Source: Mimachlamys varia
Lineage: Eukaryota > Mollusca > Bivalvia > Pectinida > Pectinidae
DNA: 64,000 nt
Direction: 5' to 3'
Assembly (NCBI GenBank): GCA_947623455.1
Contig: OX392533.1
Location: 30,936,229 to 31,000,228, forward strand
The notes below the pieces were generated by a model. That model was not told where the DNA came from. It saw nothing but the letters and a program-made list of their open reading frames with translations, and did no database searches. Shown here in pieces: positions 49,897 through 60,894 of this stretch (the stretch's first letter is position 1; each line of letters starts with the position of its first letter). A program made the translations under genes and the position numbers.

Positions 49897-50550
49897 TATT
49901 GTTTATGTCAACCTTCAACCGCGTTTTAATATTGTTCTTAACCAATTCTCAAACATGTTTGTGGTTGAAAAATGTGGTCAAGTTAACCTCAAACATGTTT
50001 GAGAATAAAAAAAACGCGCCCCAGAAAAACTATTCAACAAGCACACCGGAGAATCGCACACGTACACGGACGTCTGGTACAGCAACAAACCACTGGCACA
50101 GCGAACATTCTCAAATTTCATGGCGGAAATTTGTAAAGGTGCACGCCTGGAAAAAAAATACACTGCCCACGTGCCACTTCGATACACGCGATGTCCGAAT
50201 CTAATTTCTCCACTCGAAGTATCATGTTTATGTCAGGTCACCGTAGTGAAGCGTCTATCAGGTCCTACAGTAGGTCTTTTACCAGTGATCAGAAGAAAGC
50301 GTTGTCAGCAACGCTATCCGCCATTACTCTCGGCGAAACACGTGGGACTTTTTCATCGTCGACAGTAGGCCTACCGCATCCTTCATCAACGGTTTCAAGA
50401 GCGCCCTCTCCTCCAAATCAAGTAGCACATGTTTCAATGTCTGATCCGAGTAGTCATCAAACATTTGCCAGCAGTAACTCATCCTCGTTTACGTCAGGGT
50501 TCTTGTCACACTCAGTTTTCCACGGGTGTCATTTTAATTTTCAACAGTGA

Positions 50551-53158
50551 TAAAATCGCCATCGCGGTACTTCAAACCCAGGCCGGACCGGACCACTGCA
50601 CATTTTTTTTTTTAATTTTTTGCTTTTAAATTTTTTCGTTCCGTGAACATGATTTTGATGAAATATGATAACTAAATTAAAGCAATATTGTAATTAAAAA
50701 ATAAGTTCTTTTAGTTTTCTCACATAAATAAAAGATGTTATTGTGGACTATATTCTGTTTACTTCTTCTATGTGACAACCTTTCCCGCGAAATTGGATCT
50801 GCTGTTTTACTATTCCGTCAGTTGTTGGCTGTTCCGTCAATGCGTCCGATAAATGAAAATTATCATGTTTTGTAAGGAGTGTATATAAAAAATGTCTAAA
50901 TGTAAATATAAGAAATAACAGATACAGATATTTCAACATGAACATGATATTTAAAATATCTGTAAAAAAAAAATTCCGTTTACACACCAGTAAACAACAA
51001 AAAATAAAAACTATTTCTTAAACAACCATTGCATATTTCTAATGATATAAGTACACTTAGTATTAAATTCAAATGTTTTTCACTGTTCAGGATAATGTTT
51101 TATCATATTGTATGTATTCATAAATGCACACTTAATACATCATATTTAACTATTGAACGTCTGTCAGATTGTATTCATTGTCAATATATGAATGCAATAT
51201 GGTTGCAAGATAACAAAAATTACGTCCGTTAGGACGTCTTGAATATTTATCGTGCACCAAGATTGCATTTATATTGACAATAAATACAATCTCATTATAC
51301 AGATATTTCAACATTTCAGATATTGTATTATGCATAATCAAGCCATTTTGCCAATTTTTTAAGGCTTCTGTCCTTGTATGTTAAAATACTGTAAATCTTT
51401 ATGAAATCACAATCGTCTTAATGATTAACGTAAAGCGATAACGCGTGATGTTTGAGGCGGAGTTGACGTAACGTGGGTCAACATGGCGCCAAAATGACTT
51501 CATGCTATTTTTCGGTGGTCTGGCCTGCATCCATACTACTTTGAATAGTCTTGATGAAAACCGAGTTAATGGGAAGTCATCAATGTTAAAATAATCGTGT
51601 GAATATGACAAACTGTCAAGGCTTTCAAAATGAGTCTGTGAGTACTGTAAATGTACTTATTTAGCGTGGACATGAATTAGCGCAATCGGGAGGTTCAAAT
51701 CCGCAATAACAGAAAAAGCTCTGTCTCTTAAATTTTACACTAACTCAACATCGGCTACACTTAAGTCACTAGTGAACTGTTTTCATTGAAATTATAATTA
51801 CATTTTTAGTCGTTCGGTTGGTGCCGGCTTTATTTATGCATTTACATTACCTTTAAAAACAATAATTTATCATCATTTATTATCATTTATCTGCTGTAAA
51901 AATAACCCCATCGGGGCCTCATTAAAATTAAATGCGAAACGTCGGTTTTCTATCTCTTCTTGTTTCCGTACGATCAACAAACCTTACCGCTTCATCGAAG
52001 CACAGGACTAGTATTTGACAATGCTTTCATCTTGACCATGTTGATTAGCCTTATTACTATACAAGCACGTAATTAAATCAGGGAGAGGGCTAGGTGCAAA
52101 TCTATCAACACTTACCACACGTGTTCCGAGGCATGAAGCTTACGACAACAATTGTCACAGGTGTTTATTTCACGGTAGGGTGGTCGGACCCCATGAAACA
52201 CCGATTTACAAAAGTAATTTTGATAATTTTTTAGGACTCTTACAACTAAATCAGCCTATCACGAAGTCTTTCATACGTTTGTAGAAAATTTGTTCCGGCT
52301 AAGTACAGTTATTCTGAGTAATTCTGACCTATTCTGCATTGAATGAAATCTATAGATATTTAACTTTACAAAAATATATACTTTTGGTAGATTTTAATAT
52401 GTGATGGCGAATTAATATGGGGTCAAAAGTCAGAGGGTGTTTCCGTCCTATTTCACTGGTTTGACATGTAAATTTTCGGTTGTCCGAAGCAGACGCCTGT
52501 AGCGAGCTAAAATGCCAGTAAACTCCTAATAAAATGCCCCTTGAAGCCTTTGTCATGTATGTATCTGTGAATTTAGGCAGTTGTCACAAGTGTTGAACTT
52601 CAAATATTAAAGTTATTAGCTCGAAAGCCTAGTAATAATATATTAGCTCGAAAGCCTAGTAATAATATATAGCAAGTTATTTAGTTGTGCGAGTCCTTTA
52701 AACTTTTCCGGACATAAAATCGGTTCGGTATTCGGAGGGATCGGTATTAGGAAGTTTAATATGAAGAAGAAACAATTTCGTACATATATTTTTATTCGGC
52801 ATAATGCAGTGATCGGCATAGGGAAGGTACACTGTATACGTACTTTGTTCAGGTTCAGCTTTAGATGCAATTTTATAGCGCTGTTCATGAATCAGCGCTG
52901 CACAAACAGCGCTAAAATTAAGTTAGCGCTAAAAGAAGTACGTTTACAGTAATCATTAGTGGTTCCAGGTAAGTCCTTTCAATAAGGCAGCCACTATTTA
53001 TGTTGTCATGATATAGGTAGCACATAGATAAAAGATCATTTGCATGATAGATGTTATTTGAGTGATCGCATTCATGTACCCTTATACCGCGTGTAGTGCA
53101 TGTAAATCTATGTACGAAAACGAGATATATCGAATTATGTGGCATTTGCCAATACATC
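50551..53158. other. Intergenic; hairpin and short repeats only
   Basis: No gene recognised. It holds a 127-bp hairpin (51166-51292), a 24-bp tandem duplication TTAGCTCGAAAGCCTAGTAA then TAATA (about 52616-52668), and clustered AGCGCT palindromes at 52871-52930. Confidence 0.5.
51166..51292. repeat. 127-bp near-perfect hairpin
   Basis: AGATTGTATTCATTGTCAAT at the left pairs with ATTGACAATAAATACAATCT at the right. Pairing continues through GCAATATGGTTGCAAGATAA versus the complement of TTTATCGTGCACCAAGATTG to the centre ACGTCCGTTAGGACGT. It could be a tiny MITE or a hairpin RNA precursor. Confidence 0.8.
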
Positions 53159-53403
53159 ATTCAATTTACACAGCATGTTCACATGATTAGAACAGAATGA
53201 TGAAACTATTGTCTGTACGAAACAAGTCTCATCAATATGGTCTTTCATGCTCAATCTTATGCTTCAGTAATCACGTAATGTGATTTGTGGCTTTTCATAA
53301 ACGCTGCTTTAATCGTTCTTTGATGTCTAGATAGACGAGATAGCGGCTGCGGATGTTGGCCCCTGTCAACAAACACATTCAATAAACCTTTAATTAAGAC
53401 CAC
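53159..53403 (+). repeat. 240-bp duplicated segment, copy 1
   Basis: ATTCAATTTACACAGCATGT through CAACAAACACATTCAATAAA and CTTTAATTAAGACCAC. It is about 95% identical by eye to 54184-54414, in direct orientation 1,025 bp apart, with a short indel near GAGATAGCGGCTGCGGATG. Confidence 0.9.
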
Positions 53404-53439
53404 GGATAGTATTGTATAATAAGGTTAAAAAAGTAGAGA

Positions 53440-53560
53440 AAACAAATCATAGAAACCCGAAGCGTAAACAAATAATCCGAACTCGAAATTGATTAAACTA
53501 GGGGCGAAATACGAAAAATAGAAAAGAACCACACACCGAGACCCATGCAAAAGTACAAGA
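53440..53560 (+). repeat. Dispersed repeat family A, 5' fragment
   Basis: CCCGAAGCGTAAACAAATAA, then CTCGAAATTGATTAAACTAG and GAGACCCATGCAAAAGTAC. Confidence 0.7.
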
Positions 53561-53736
53561 TTTTTTTTTATTTGCGTTATTATTATTAGTCTTTGTCAAA
53601 TTTTATTAGGTGTCTCTGCAGATGAGCAATGCTTTAATCATACACATAATGTATGGCACTTCAAGCTGCACGGAACCAAATGATTTGAAACATGTTTCTT
53701 ACTAAATTAGAACGTTACATAAAACATTTATAATAT

Positions 53737-54182
53737 GTTGGTTGATTGTTTTTAAGTCCTATTAACAGCCAGGGCCATTTAAGGACGGCCTCCCGGTGCA
53801 TGTGATGTGGGTGTGTGTATTTGGAGGATGCGGTATGTTCGTGTTAGCCATTTTGTAATAGGCTGGATCTTTTGCCGATATAAAGTGCTACCACACTGAA
53901 GTATACTGCCGAAGGCCCCCAGCAGCACAACCTGCCCGGTCACATTATACCGACAACGGGCGAATCAGTCGTTCCACTCTCATAATGCTGAACGTCAAGC
54001 AGGGAGTAGTAACTACCAATGTTCGAGACTCTGGTATGACACGGCCCGGGGACAAAACCAATAACCTAACAGGGACGAACGCTCAACTAAGGCAAAAAGT
54101 GAGGTGGTGTCAAAGGAGACATTAAGAAAGAGAAAGGTTGTTTAGTCGCCTTTTGCGATCAGGCAATGGGGGCAGCTGGTAC
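53737..54182 (+). mobile_element. SINE-like family B element, near full length
   Basis: Starts GTTGGTTGATTGTTTTTAAG and runs through CCTATTAACAGCCAGGGCCA, TTAAGGACGGCCTCCCGG and GTGCTACCACACTGAAG. It ends CGATCAGGCAATGGGGGCAG near the second copy of the 240-bp segment. The terminal CGCCTTTTGCGATCAGG wording suggests a SINE body, but no Pol III boxes were confirmed. Confidence 0.7.
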
Positions 54183-54183
54183 A

Positions 54184-54414
54184 ATTCAATTTACACAGCA
54201 TGTTCACATGATTAGAACAGAATGATGAAACTATTGTCTGTACGAAACAAGTATCATCAATATGGTCGTTCATGCTCAATCTTATGCTTCAGTAATCACG
54301 TAAAGTCATTTGTGGCTTTTCATAAACGCTGCTTTGATCGTTCTTTGATGTCTAGATAGACGAGATGTTGGCCCCTGTCAACAAACACATTCAATAACCC
54401 TTTAATTAAGACCA
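54184..54414 (+). repeat. 240-bp duplicated segment, copy 2
   Basis: Second copy of 53159-53403. It is followed by an extra TTAATTAAGAC duplication and, about 70 bp on, again by a family A fragment. Confidence 0.9.
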
Positions 54415-54479
54415 CTTAATTAAGACTACTCCCGTAGTCAATGACGGACGGTTATGGAATATCCTCACTCCTAAAATAA

Positions 54480-54660
54480 ATAAAGAGATTACCGAAGCGT
54501 TAGCATAATCATAATCCAAACTCAAAATCGATTAAACTAGGGGCAAAATTTGAACAAAGGAAAAAATTACATGTAGACTCTTGTAAAAGTACAAGAGAAT
54601 ATTACCAGGTGTTCCGGGAGAGTAAGCGTCTTCTGCTTCATCGACGACGAAATCTATCAC
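54480..54660 (+). repeat. Dispersed repeat family A, 5' part
   Basis: ATTACCGAAGCGTTAGCATA to AGGTGTTCCGGGAGAGTAAG and CTTCTGCTTCATCGACGACG. In the minus direction it keeps the frame VVDEAEDAYSPGTPG also seen in the 60.9-kb copy. Confidence 0.8.
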
Positions 54661-55074
54661 GAAAAAATCCCGATATTTAAAAATAATACTTAAATGAAGA
54701 TGACAACCTGGTCCGAGTCGATCAAAACGTGCAAACTTCAATTATGTATATCTTTATCACACAAGCATTGTAAACACGCAGTTTGTAATACCAACGCAAT
54801 TTGTAACTAGAACTGTAAGCCGATGGCTGACTAATACCCCCCCGCTACCTCTTATTAGAGGTGTCTGACATGTTTTTGAAAAAAACATGATGTAGTACAA
54901 GTTGTATATAACATGCATTATATAATATATTATTTTATATTACTATGTATCAAGAAGGCACCTTTGGTCTTACATACATTACAGTGTATATTTCATATCA
55001 ACAATGTGGATGCATATGTATGTTTCAACTTGTGAAACTCACTGAATGAATAAAGAAAGTATTTTAACCCGTGT

Positions 55075-56335
55075 ATAGTAATCCTCAACATTACTTACTG
55101 CGAAGTTTCATTGAAAATGACCCAGTAGTTTAGAAGAAGTTGTCCAGACATCATGTTATTACGGAAACCTGTGTATAGTCACCTCATTACCATGGCAACC
55201 AAAATTTTGACAAACGAAACCCTGTATGCAAATCTATACATGGTCCCCAACAATACTGCCAAGTTTCACTGAAATTGATCCAGTAGTTTAGGAGGAGTTG
55301 TCCGGACAACACATTATAATGGAAACCTGTGTATAGTGACCTGGTTACCATGGCAACCAAAATTTTGACAAACAAAACTCTGCATGCACATCTACACATG
55401 GTCCCCAACAATACTGCCAAGTTTCATTAAACTCGATCCAGTGGTTTATAGGAAGTTGTCCGGACAACACGTTATTACGGAAACCTGTGTATAGTGACCT
55501 GGTTACCATGGCAACCAAAATTTTGACAAACGAAACTCTGCATGCACATCTACACATGGTCCCAAACAATACTGCCAAGTTTTATTGAAATCGATCCAGT
55601 AGTTTAGGAGGAGTTGTCCGGACAACATTTTATTATGGAAACCTGTGTATAGTGACCTGGTTACCATGGCAACCAAAATTTTGACAAACGAAACCCTGTA
55701 TGCAAATCTATACATGGTCCCCAACAATACTGCCAAGTTTCACTGAAATTGATCCAGTAGTTTAGGAGGAGTTGTCCAGACAACACATTATAATGGAAAC
55801 CTTTGTATAGTGACCTGGTTACCATGGCAACCAAAATTTTGACAAACAAAATCTGCATGCACATCTACACATGGTCCCCAACAATACTGCCAAGTTTAAT
55901 TAAACTCGATCCAGTGGTTTATAGGAAGTTGTCCGGACAACACGTTATTACGGAAACCTGTGTATAGTGACCTGGTTACCATGGCAACCAAAATTTTGAC
56001 AAACGAAACTCTGCATGCACATCTACACATGGTCCCCAACAATACTGCCAAGTTTTATTGAAATCGATCCAGTAGTTTAGGAGGAGTTGTCCGGACAACA
56101 TTTTATTATGGAAACCTGTGTATAGTGACCTGGTACCATGGCAACCAAAATTTTGACAAACGAAACCCTGCATGCACATCTACACATGGTCCCCAACAAT
56201 ACTGCCAAGTTTTATTGAAATCGATCCAGTAGTTTAGGAGGAGTTGTCCGGACAACATTTTTCTACGGACAGACGGACAGACAAGCTGATTCCAGTATAC
56301 CCCCCCTAACTTCGTTGCGGGGGGGTATAATAATG
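55075..56335 (+). mobile_element. Pearl/Helentron-like element with seven 158-bp core units
   Basis: CCATGGCAACCAAAATTTTG anchors occur at 55191, 55349, 55507, 55665, 55823, 55980 and 56137 (spacings 158 x4, then 157 x2). Units fall into three types repeated in order, giving a 474-bp higher-order period. The right end is CTACGGACAGACGGACAGAC, then a hairpin TACCCCCCCTAACTTCGTTG with CGGGGGGGTATA. The left end is a diverged unit from about 55075. The minus-strand open frames (77 codons each) are array artefacts. Confidence 0.88.
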
Positions 56336-56860
56336 CGTTTTGTAAAACAACGGAATGTCTTCTTTTTCTTACACCAAATGCGAATTGAAATCGTTGAATA
56401 AGAAAATATATATAAAACTTGATATAATATGAACCTATAATATTTTAAGTTGATGCTTATCAATGCACTTTGTAATAACGTATATTGTAACCAAAACGCA
56501 TAATATCGAATATAGTATTTCATATATGAATTTAGTTTTTTTTTCATATTTCAATGTTATTTGTATATATGAAATAAAAGAAAATCTCACGAAAAGACGA
56601 ATATTGACTGATATTCGTAAACAAAATAAAAGGATAAACTTTATTGAAGTTATTACATTAACGTTGATATGTATCAACGCCATTTGTAATAATAACTAAA
56701 TTTGAATCTTCTATCAAACTTTGATGCTAATCTCACAAAAATAAAAACTGGATTTTGACTGAAATTCTGAAACAAAATAAACAGGTGATATTTTTTTGGA
56801 ACAGACTGTTTCCAGTATCGGTTTACCTAGTATTTTTATCAATCCAAGTGTCTTATAGGA
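56336..56860. other. AT-rich spacer, nothing recognised
   Basis: Very AT-rich, with short overlapping frames on both strands and no domain or repeat seen. Confidence 0.4.
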
Positions 56861-59800
56861 TATCCCAAAGCCTCTAAGCGCAAGGAGATAAATTCGCACA
56901 TTTGGTTCAAGAAGTGGTGTGGTGCTAAAATGAGGAATGCCTTTTTTCCCGCCGATCCCACGCAAATGGACAAAGAACATCCAAAGGACATTGGGATTCC
57001 ATACTTGGCCAGGATGGAAGGAGTTCGGTCCAGATCGGCTCCTCCTGGAGTGGGAGTTGGGGGCAACGCAGAAAAGGAAGATTGGACCTTGCGGTCACAT
57101 CTTTTGGCCCGATACAATTTCCTGGCACTTCCAGGTACAGTAACGCCCCTTTTGGAAAAATAAGAGAGCAATGCCATATTTGGAAGATATTACTTATACC
57201 AGCGTCTGAGGGAAATTGCAGCCACGGGCTCGGACCCCGAAGGATTAACATCATCTCCGTGGTGGCAGCGGCGGGATCCAGGAGATCAATAAAGGATGAT
57301 CACAGTAACTAATGCGGTCAGCAATCCTTCCCTCCATATGGCAGATCTTGGAGTGGAAATGACTGGTACCGATGAAACCGACATCCCTCAGACACAATTT
57401 GTGGAGACAACACCAAGTGGAGAGATCCAATTTTAGACTTCCACATCCACAGTGGATTGGGGTCGGATCAGGAAAAATCAGCCAGAAAGAAGAACATGGA
57501 AAAGGAAACAGAACATTTACATAATCAATTATATACACTGAGAAATACCATGGAAATAGGACTACAGAAAAGATGAAGGAAGCTAAGCTACTCCTGGTTC
57601 TAGTACGACTGATGTAAGGGTAGGATTGAAGTCCAGGGACCCTTCGTCAGATTTAGTACCTGCTGGTACCCCAACCAAAGGTACTAGTGTAAATCCTAAC
57701 TGGGGTTAGTTGCATGTCCAATGGTGGTATTGTGGGGGGGTAACCTTGGGGGAAATACAGCGCAACTGGGACTGGGAGTCCGCTCTGGTTCACTTAACAG
57801 GATAGTCGAAGATTGCGATTCTATAAATGGATATGATCCTTATGACTCTAGGAGAGAGGGTCATGTTGGAAATGTACTTGCCAGATACCAATCTGCTCTC
57901 TACAGTCAAAGACCTAGAGTTGGTAATCCTGGTTATGGGAACGATAATTCCATAGGTAATGGAATATGTCCTATTGGTGGAATTTGAGGAACCGCTTGTG
58001 TAGTTACTGAACCAGATCCTACTAGAGGAAAGAATATTGAACCAGAACAGTATTTATAGACCAGACTTATACCGGTACGTCTACAGCTATAATCACCAGA
58101 AGTCAGACAGACAAGCATACATTATTGTATAATTTGACCTAACGTTTACGGTCTTTTGAAGCACACAAAAGCTGAAACCAAACACAGGGAATTGACTCAT
58201 TCAAGTGTAGCTTCCCTTGGAATTTCAAGAGTATCAAAACTTCACAGAAAATCTACCAATAGAAGGAGAGCCTCGGATCACAAAAGCTATTGAGCTAGTT
58301 ATAATGCCTGAGCATTTGTTGAGAAAAGGATCCAGAAACAAGAAGTCGCCCAGGTGGATGAGAGACTATGAACCTTAAATATGAATGAAAAGTCAGCATG
58401 ATGATTAGTCTGGATCATAGGTTGTTCTGTATGGGCTTGTATATAAAATAAAAGAAAAATTGATGATGCAAGTTTGCTGTAAAATTCTCTGCTGTACTAA
58501 ACACCATGATGTAATGAACATGGTGGGCCAGGAAGTTATTTGTTAACTTACTTGTGGGATCCTTGGTGTCGAAGGATGAAGTCCACGGGCGACCATGGAG
58601 ATCAACGAAGGACGAGGGATCTTTAGACGGGTAATCTGTATAAAGAGAGAAGATAAAGGAACCATAAAGGCAAGAGGAATACAGAATAAACTAGATTTAT
58701 ATAGATCATTTGTTCTCGAACAAATTAGTGTACGTATAGATTGATGTCACTTCATACTCACCTAATACAAATCTTCGAATGATTAATATTACAGAGATGT
58801 ATTAAGATAACAAATACAATAGTCTATGTTGACTTGCAAGGAAATGGCAATGGGGAACCTCAGGAATAATGAAATATCACACAATTTACAAACACGTTTT
58901 AAATTGTGTTCCAATTTCTATCTTTGCAGGATGTTAGCTAACCTGCATTCATGCCCAAACCCTGGGTGCAAGAAGGTTAGTGCATCGGAAAGGTAACCCT
59001 GGGTGCAAGAAGGTTAGTGCATTGGAAAGGTCGTTGAGACAGCACATGAGGAATGTAGTTTTTCCTATCCAAAGAGTCGGATCAGCTTTTGATATGCCCA
59101 TATGAGCAGGGAACACGGAGTCATGGCCAACGCCTATAACGGGTCATCACTCCAACAAACCTTTAGGAGAAGGTCTATAGCTGGTGTGCTGGAGAGGAGA
59201 ACAAGCCAGACCCCCCTCCCTCTGATTAGGCTGAGCGGACACCATCATATGGCATCACAAATTATCTTCCTTCGACAGAACATATAGAGCTAGGAGAGAG
59301 CTCCATCTTGATCCCTTTTCCTCTGCGAGGATGGAGGAACAGATAGAGCAGTCAGGATCAGCCCCCAGCCCCCCCCCCCCCCCAAGTCTCTGGTGCCCGC
59401 GACCTGTGAACCCAATCTGATTAAAATACAGATCCTAGTTCTCACTCCGTTTTACAAGGATCTGACAACATCCCATAAGAGGTCACGTCCAGATGACCTT
59501 TGTCGCCTCTTTACTAAACACTAAAATAATTTTCAAATGACCTGTCATCTTGCCGCAAGCCATTTCGTCACATTATTTCACATGAAATTTTTGGTGACGA
59601 AATGACTTAACGGACTCAAGCGTTTATGCAAGCTTTGTCGCCTCAAAATTTCACTGTCAAGATTCTGCCAGTAGTGATTTGATTGGCAAAGGTCATCGGG
59701 ACATGACCCCCTATGGGATTATCTCAGATCTTAACACAGCAGAGAGGAGTTCGCGGAACGGCGCGGAGATCAAGATATGATTTTCATCAGATTGCCTGTG

Positions 59801-59900
59801 AACCCTTGGGAGAGGCGGAGACACCGCCAGAGGTTGGACAAAGGCATAGCTTTTTCTTGGGGAGGCTTAAAATTTCTGGTACGAAGTAAGAAATGTTTGG
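56860..59900 (+). pseudogene. Broken coding-like region of unknown origin (probable degenerate mobile element)
   Basis: It is noticeably richer in G and C than its flanks and full of protein-like stretches separated by stops. Around 57300-57430 a frame reads TNAVSNPSLHMADLGVEMTG. Around 57595-57700 another reads DVRVGLKSRDPSSDLVPAG, followed by a Gly/Asn-rich frame (57721-57987). 58190-58379 ends SPRWMRDYEP with a stop, faintly like a retroelement integrase tail. 58922-59100 has a zinc-finger-like CPNPGCKKVSASER interrupted by a 37-bp tandem duplication (58959-59032), then SLRQHMRN. No reverse transcriptase, transposase or recombinase core was recognised, so no family is assigned. Confidence 0.35.
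58959..59032 (+). repeat. 37-bp tandem duplication
   Basis: CCCTGGGTGCAAGAAGGTTA followed by GTGCATCGGAAAGGTAA is repeated with two or three changes. It splits a zinc-finger-like frame. Confidence 0.85.
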
Positions 59901-60890
59901 AAGTAGTTATATTTCCCTCCGGTTTTGAAATTATATTGCAAAGCAACTGTAGTTCCTTCCGTAAAAAGACAATTTATTCATTAACATCATTTCACAACAG
60001 TTTCCAGCATTAGAAAACAAAATTGATTTTCATTCTATTAGCTTCAATTTTTGTGACCTTTTTTTTGTACAATCATGGAGAAATACCTGGCAAGAGAGAT
60101 CGGAAATGCCTTTGTTATTGTTATATATTTAAATTGCGTTTAAAGTGTTACGATACTAGTTCTTATATATACAAATAGTGTGTGACCGATTTTCGATAGA
60201 AATGCGGGTTAGAAAAAGTGTCCTCACTTTTTATAAGTCAAAGGAAACAAAAGAAAAGTTTTTTTATTTTATATATTTGAGTATGTCATATTCGTCATTC
60301 TTAGTGCTGAGTGTATTACTTTGTGCAATTATGCACGTTTATTATATTTTTGTTGAATGGAGTGTAAAATGTTGTAGGAAGATCAATCGTAATAAAGTTT
60401 GCATGTGTTGTTCAGATTTCCTTTTGTGCTATTCTATCACATTTTGAAAAAGACACAAAAAATTACAAAAACTCTAATGAGAACTGATTGTGGTATTCTA
60501 CAATATTTACAATCTCTTCCTGGGTGTTCTTCTAGGAGTTCAATAATTGGCATATGGCATGCCTCTATGGGAAAATGCGTTTAAATGTCAAAGGTCAAGA
60601 TAACATGTACAAATTACAATATAAGTATGTTTCTTAAAAGAAAATACATTTTTTAGTGTATAAGTTATTGCACACATTATAACAAGGTTTTAGTTGTAAG
60701 GTCCCGGGCTAAAAGTATTACTGTTGACCAGGAATATAATTTTCTCCATATCAATGTGCTTTTTATTTATTCTGATCCTAAAATCAAAAGATACTTCCAG
60801 ATCAACAAATGTGAAGTTATTTCAAACAACAACAACAAAAACCCGCTCCCTATAACTCTAACAAACAAAAGGAAACGGAATTCCAACATG
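59900..60890. other. AT-rich spacer, nothing recognised
   Basis: The open frame at 60178-60447 has a hydrophobic stretch (FLVLSVLLCAIMHVYYIFV) but no supporting context. I do not call a gene. Confidence 0.4.
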
Positions 60891-60894
60891 ACTT

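Larger units (their letters stand above)
46293..50021. mobile_element. PIF/Harbinger DNA transposon, 3,729 bp, with CAG target duplication
   Basis: The terminal inverted repeats start GGGCGCGTTTTTTTATTCTC at the left and, in reverse complement, GGGCGCGTTTTTTTTATTCT at the right. They are identical for about 34 bp apart from one T in the run. Both contain the palindrome CTCAAACATGTTTGAG. CAG flanks both ends (46290-46292 and 50022-50024). Joining the flanks through one CAG restores the host frame DPTAEKLFNK, which proves the boundaries. A TTAACCA/TGGTTAA motif recurs below both ends. Inside are a broken transposase (minus), a plus-strand start exon and a nested pearl-like element. A 3-bp duplication and a HARBI1-like protein fit PIF/Harbinger. 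Confidence 0.9.
44854..50550 (+). pseudogene. Crypton-type tyrosine recombinase (DUF3504, KIAA1958/ZMYM-like), split by a transposon
   Basis: Pieces occur in family order. An acidic N terminus begins MSSDSEDLELELASWQ (44854), broken by stops. Exon end 45306 reads TVWGMKLFQ and joins in phase with exon 45652- (EWHEEMFGYELNLATVEQ). The core follows (LAKFYCEVRPKNIQQREEKM; NLKAAINRKLQDFQQSNR; AVWYSLAIHFVSRGVEFYHQ) to 46292. The other half runs 50023-50550: EKLFNKHTGE, WYSNKPLAQRTFSNFMAEIC, KKYTAH, then IMFMSGHRSEASIRSYSR with the active-site tyrosine region and a tail ending FHGCHFNFQQ. Apparent breaks are a lost base near 45700, an extra C in the C-run at 45775-45781, a small deletion at about 50171 removing the H-x-x-R arginine, and a 3.7-kb Harbinger element at 46293-50021. 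I infer this to be a dead Crypton or Crypton-derived gene. Confidence 0.82.

Noticed and set aside
53159..54414. The two 240-bp copies as LTRs of a retrotransposon
   Set aside because: The 0.8 kb between them holds only family A and a SINE-like element, and the copies lack TG...CA ends, a primer-binding site and any gag/pol.
55187..56179. Series of 67-77-codon minus-strand frames (LSKFWLPW)
   Set aside because: Artefact of the 158-bp tandem units.
56860..59900. Assignment to Copia or DIRS retroelements
   Set aside because: Only a weak integrase-tail resemblance; no catalytic motif of either class was found.
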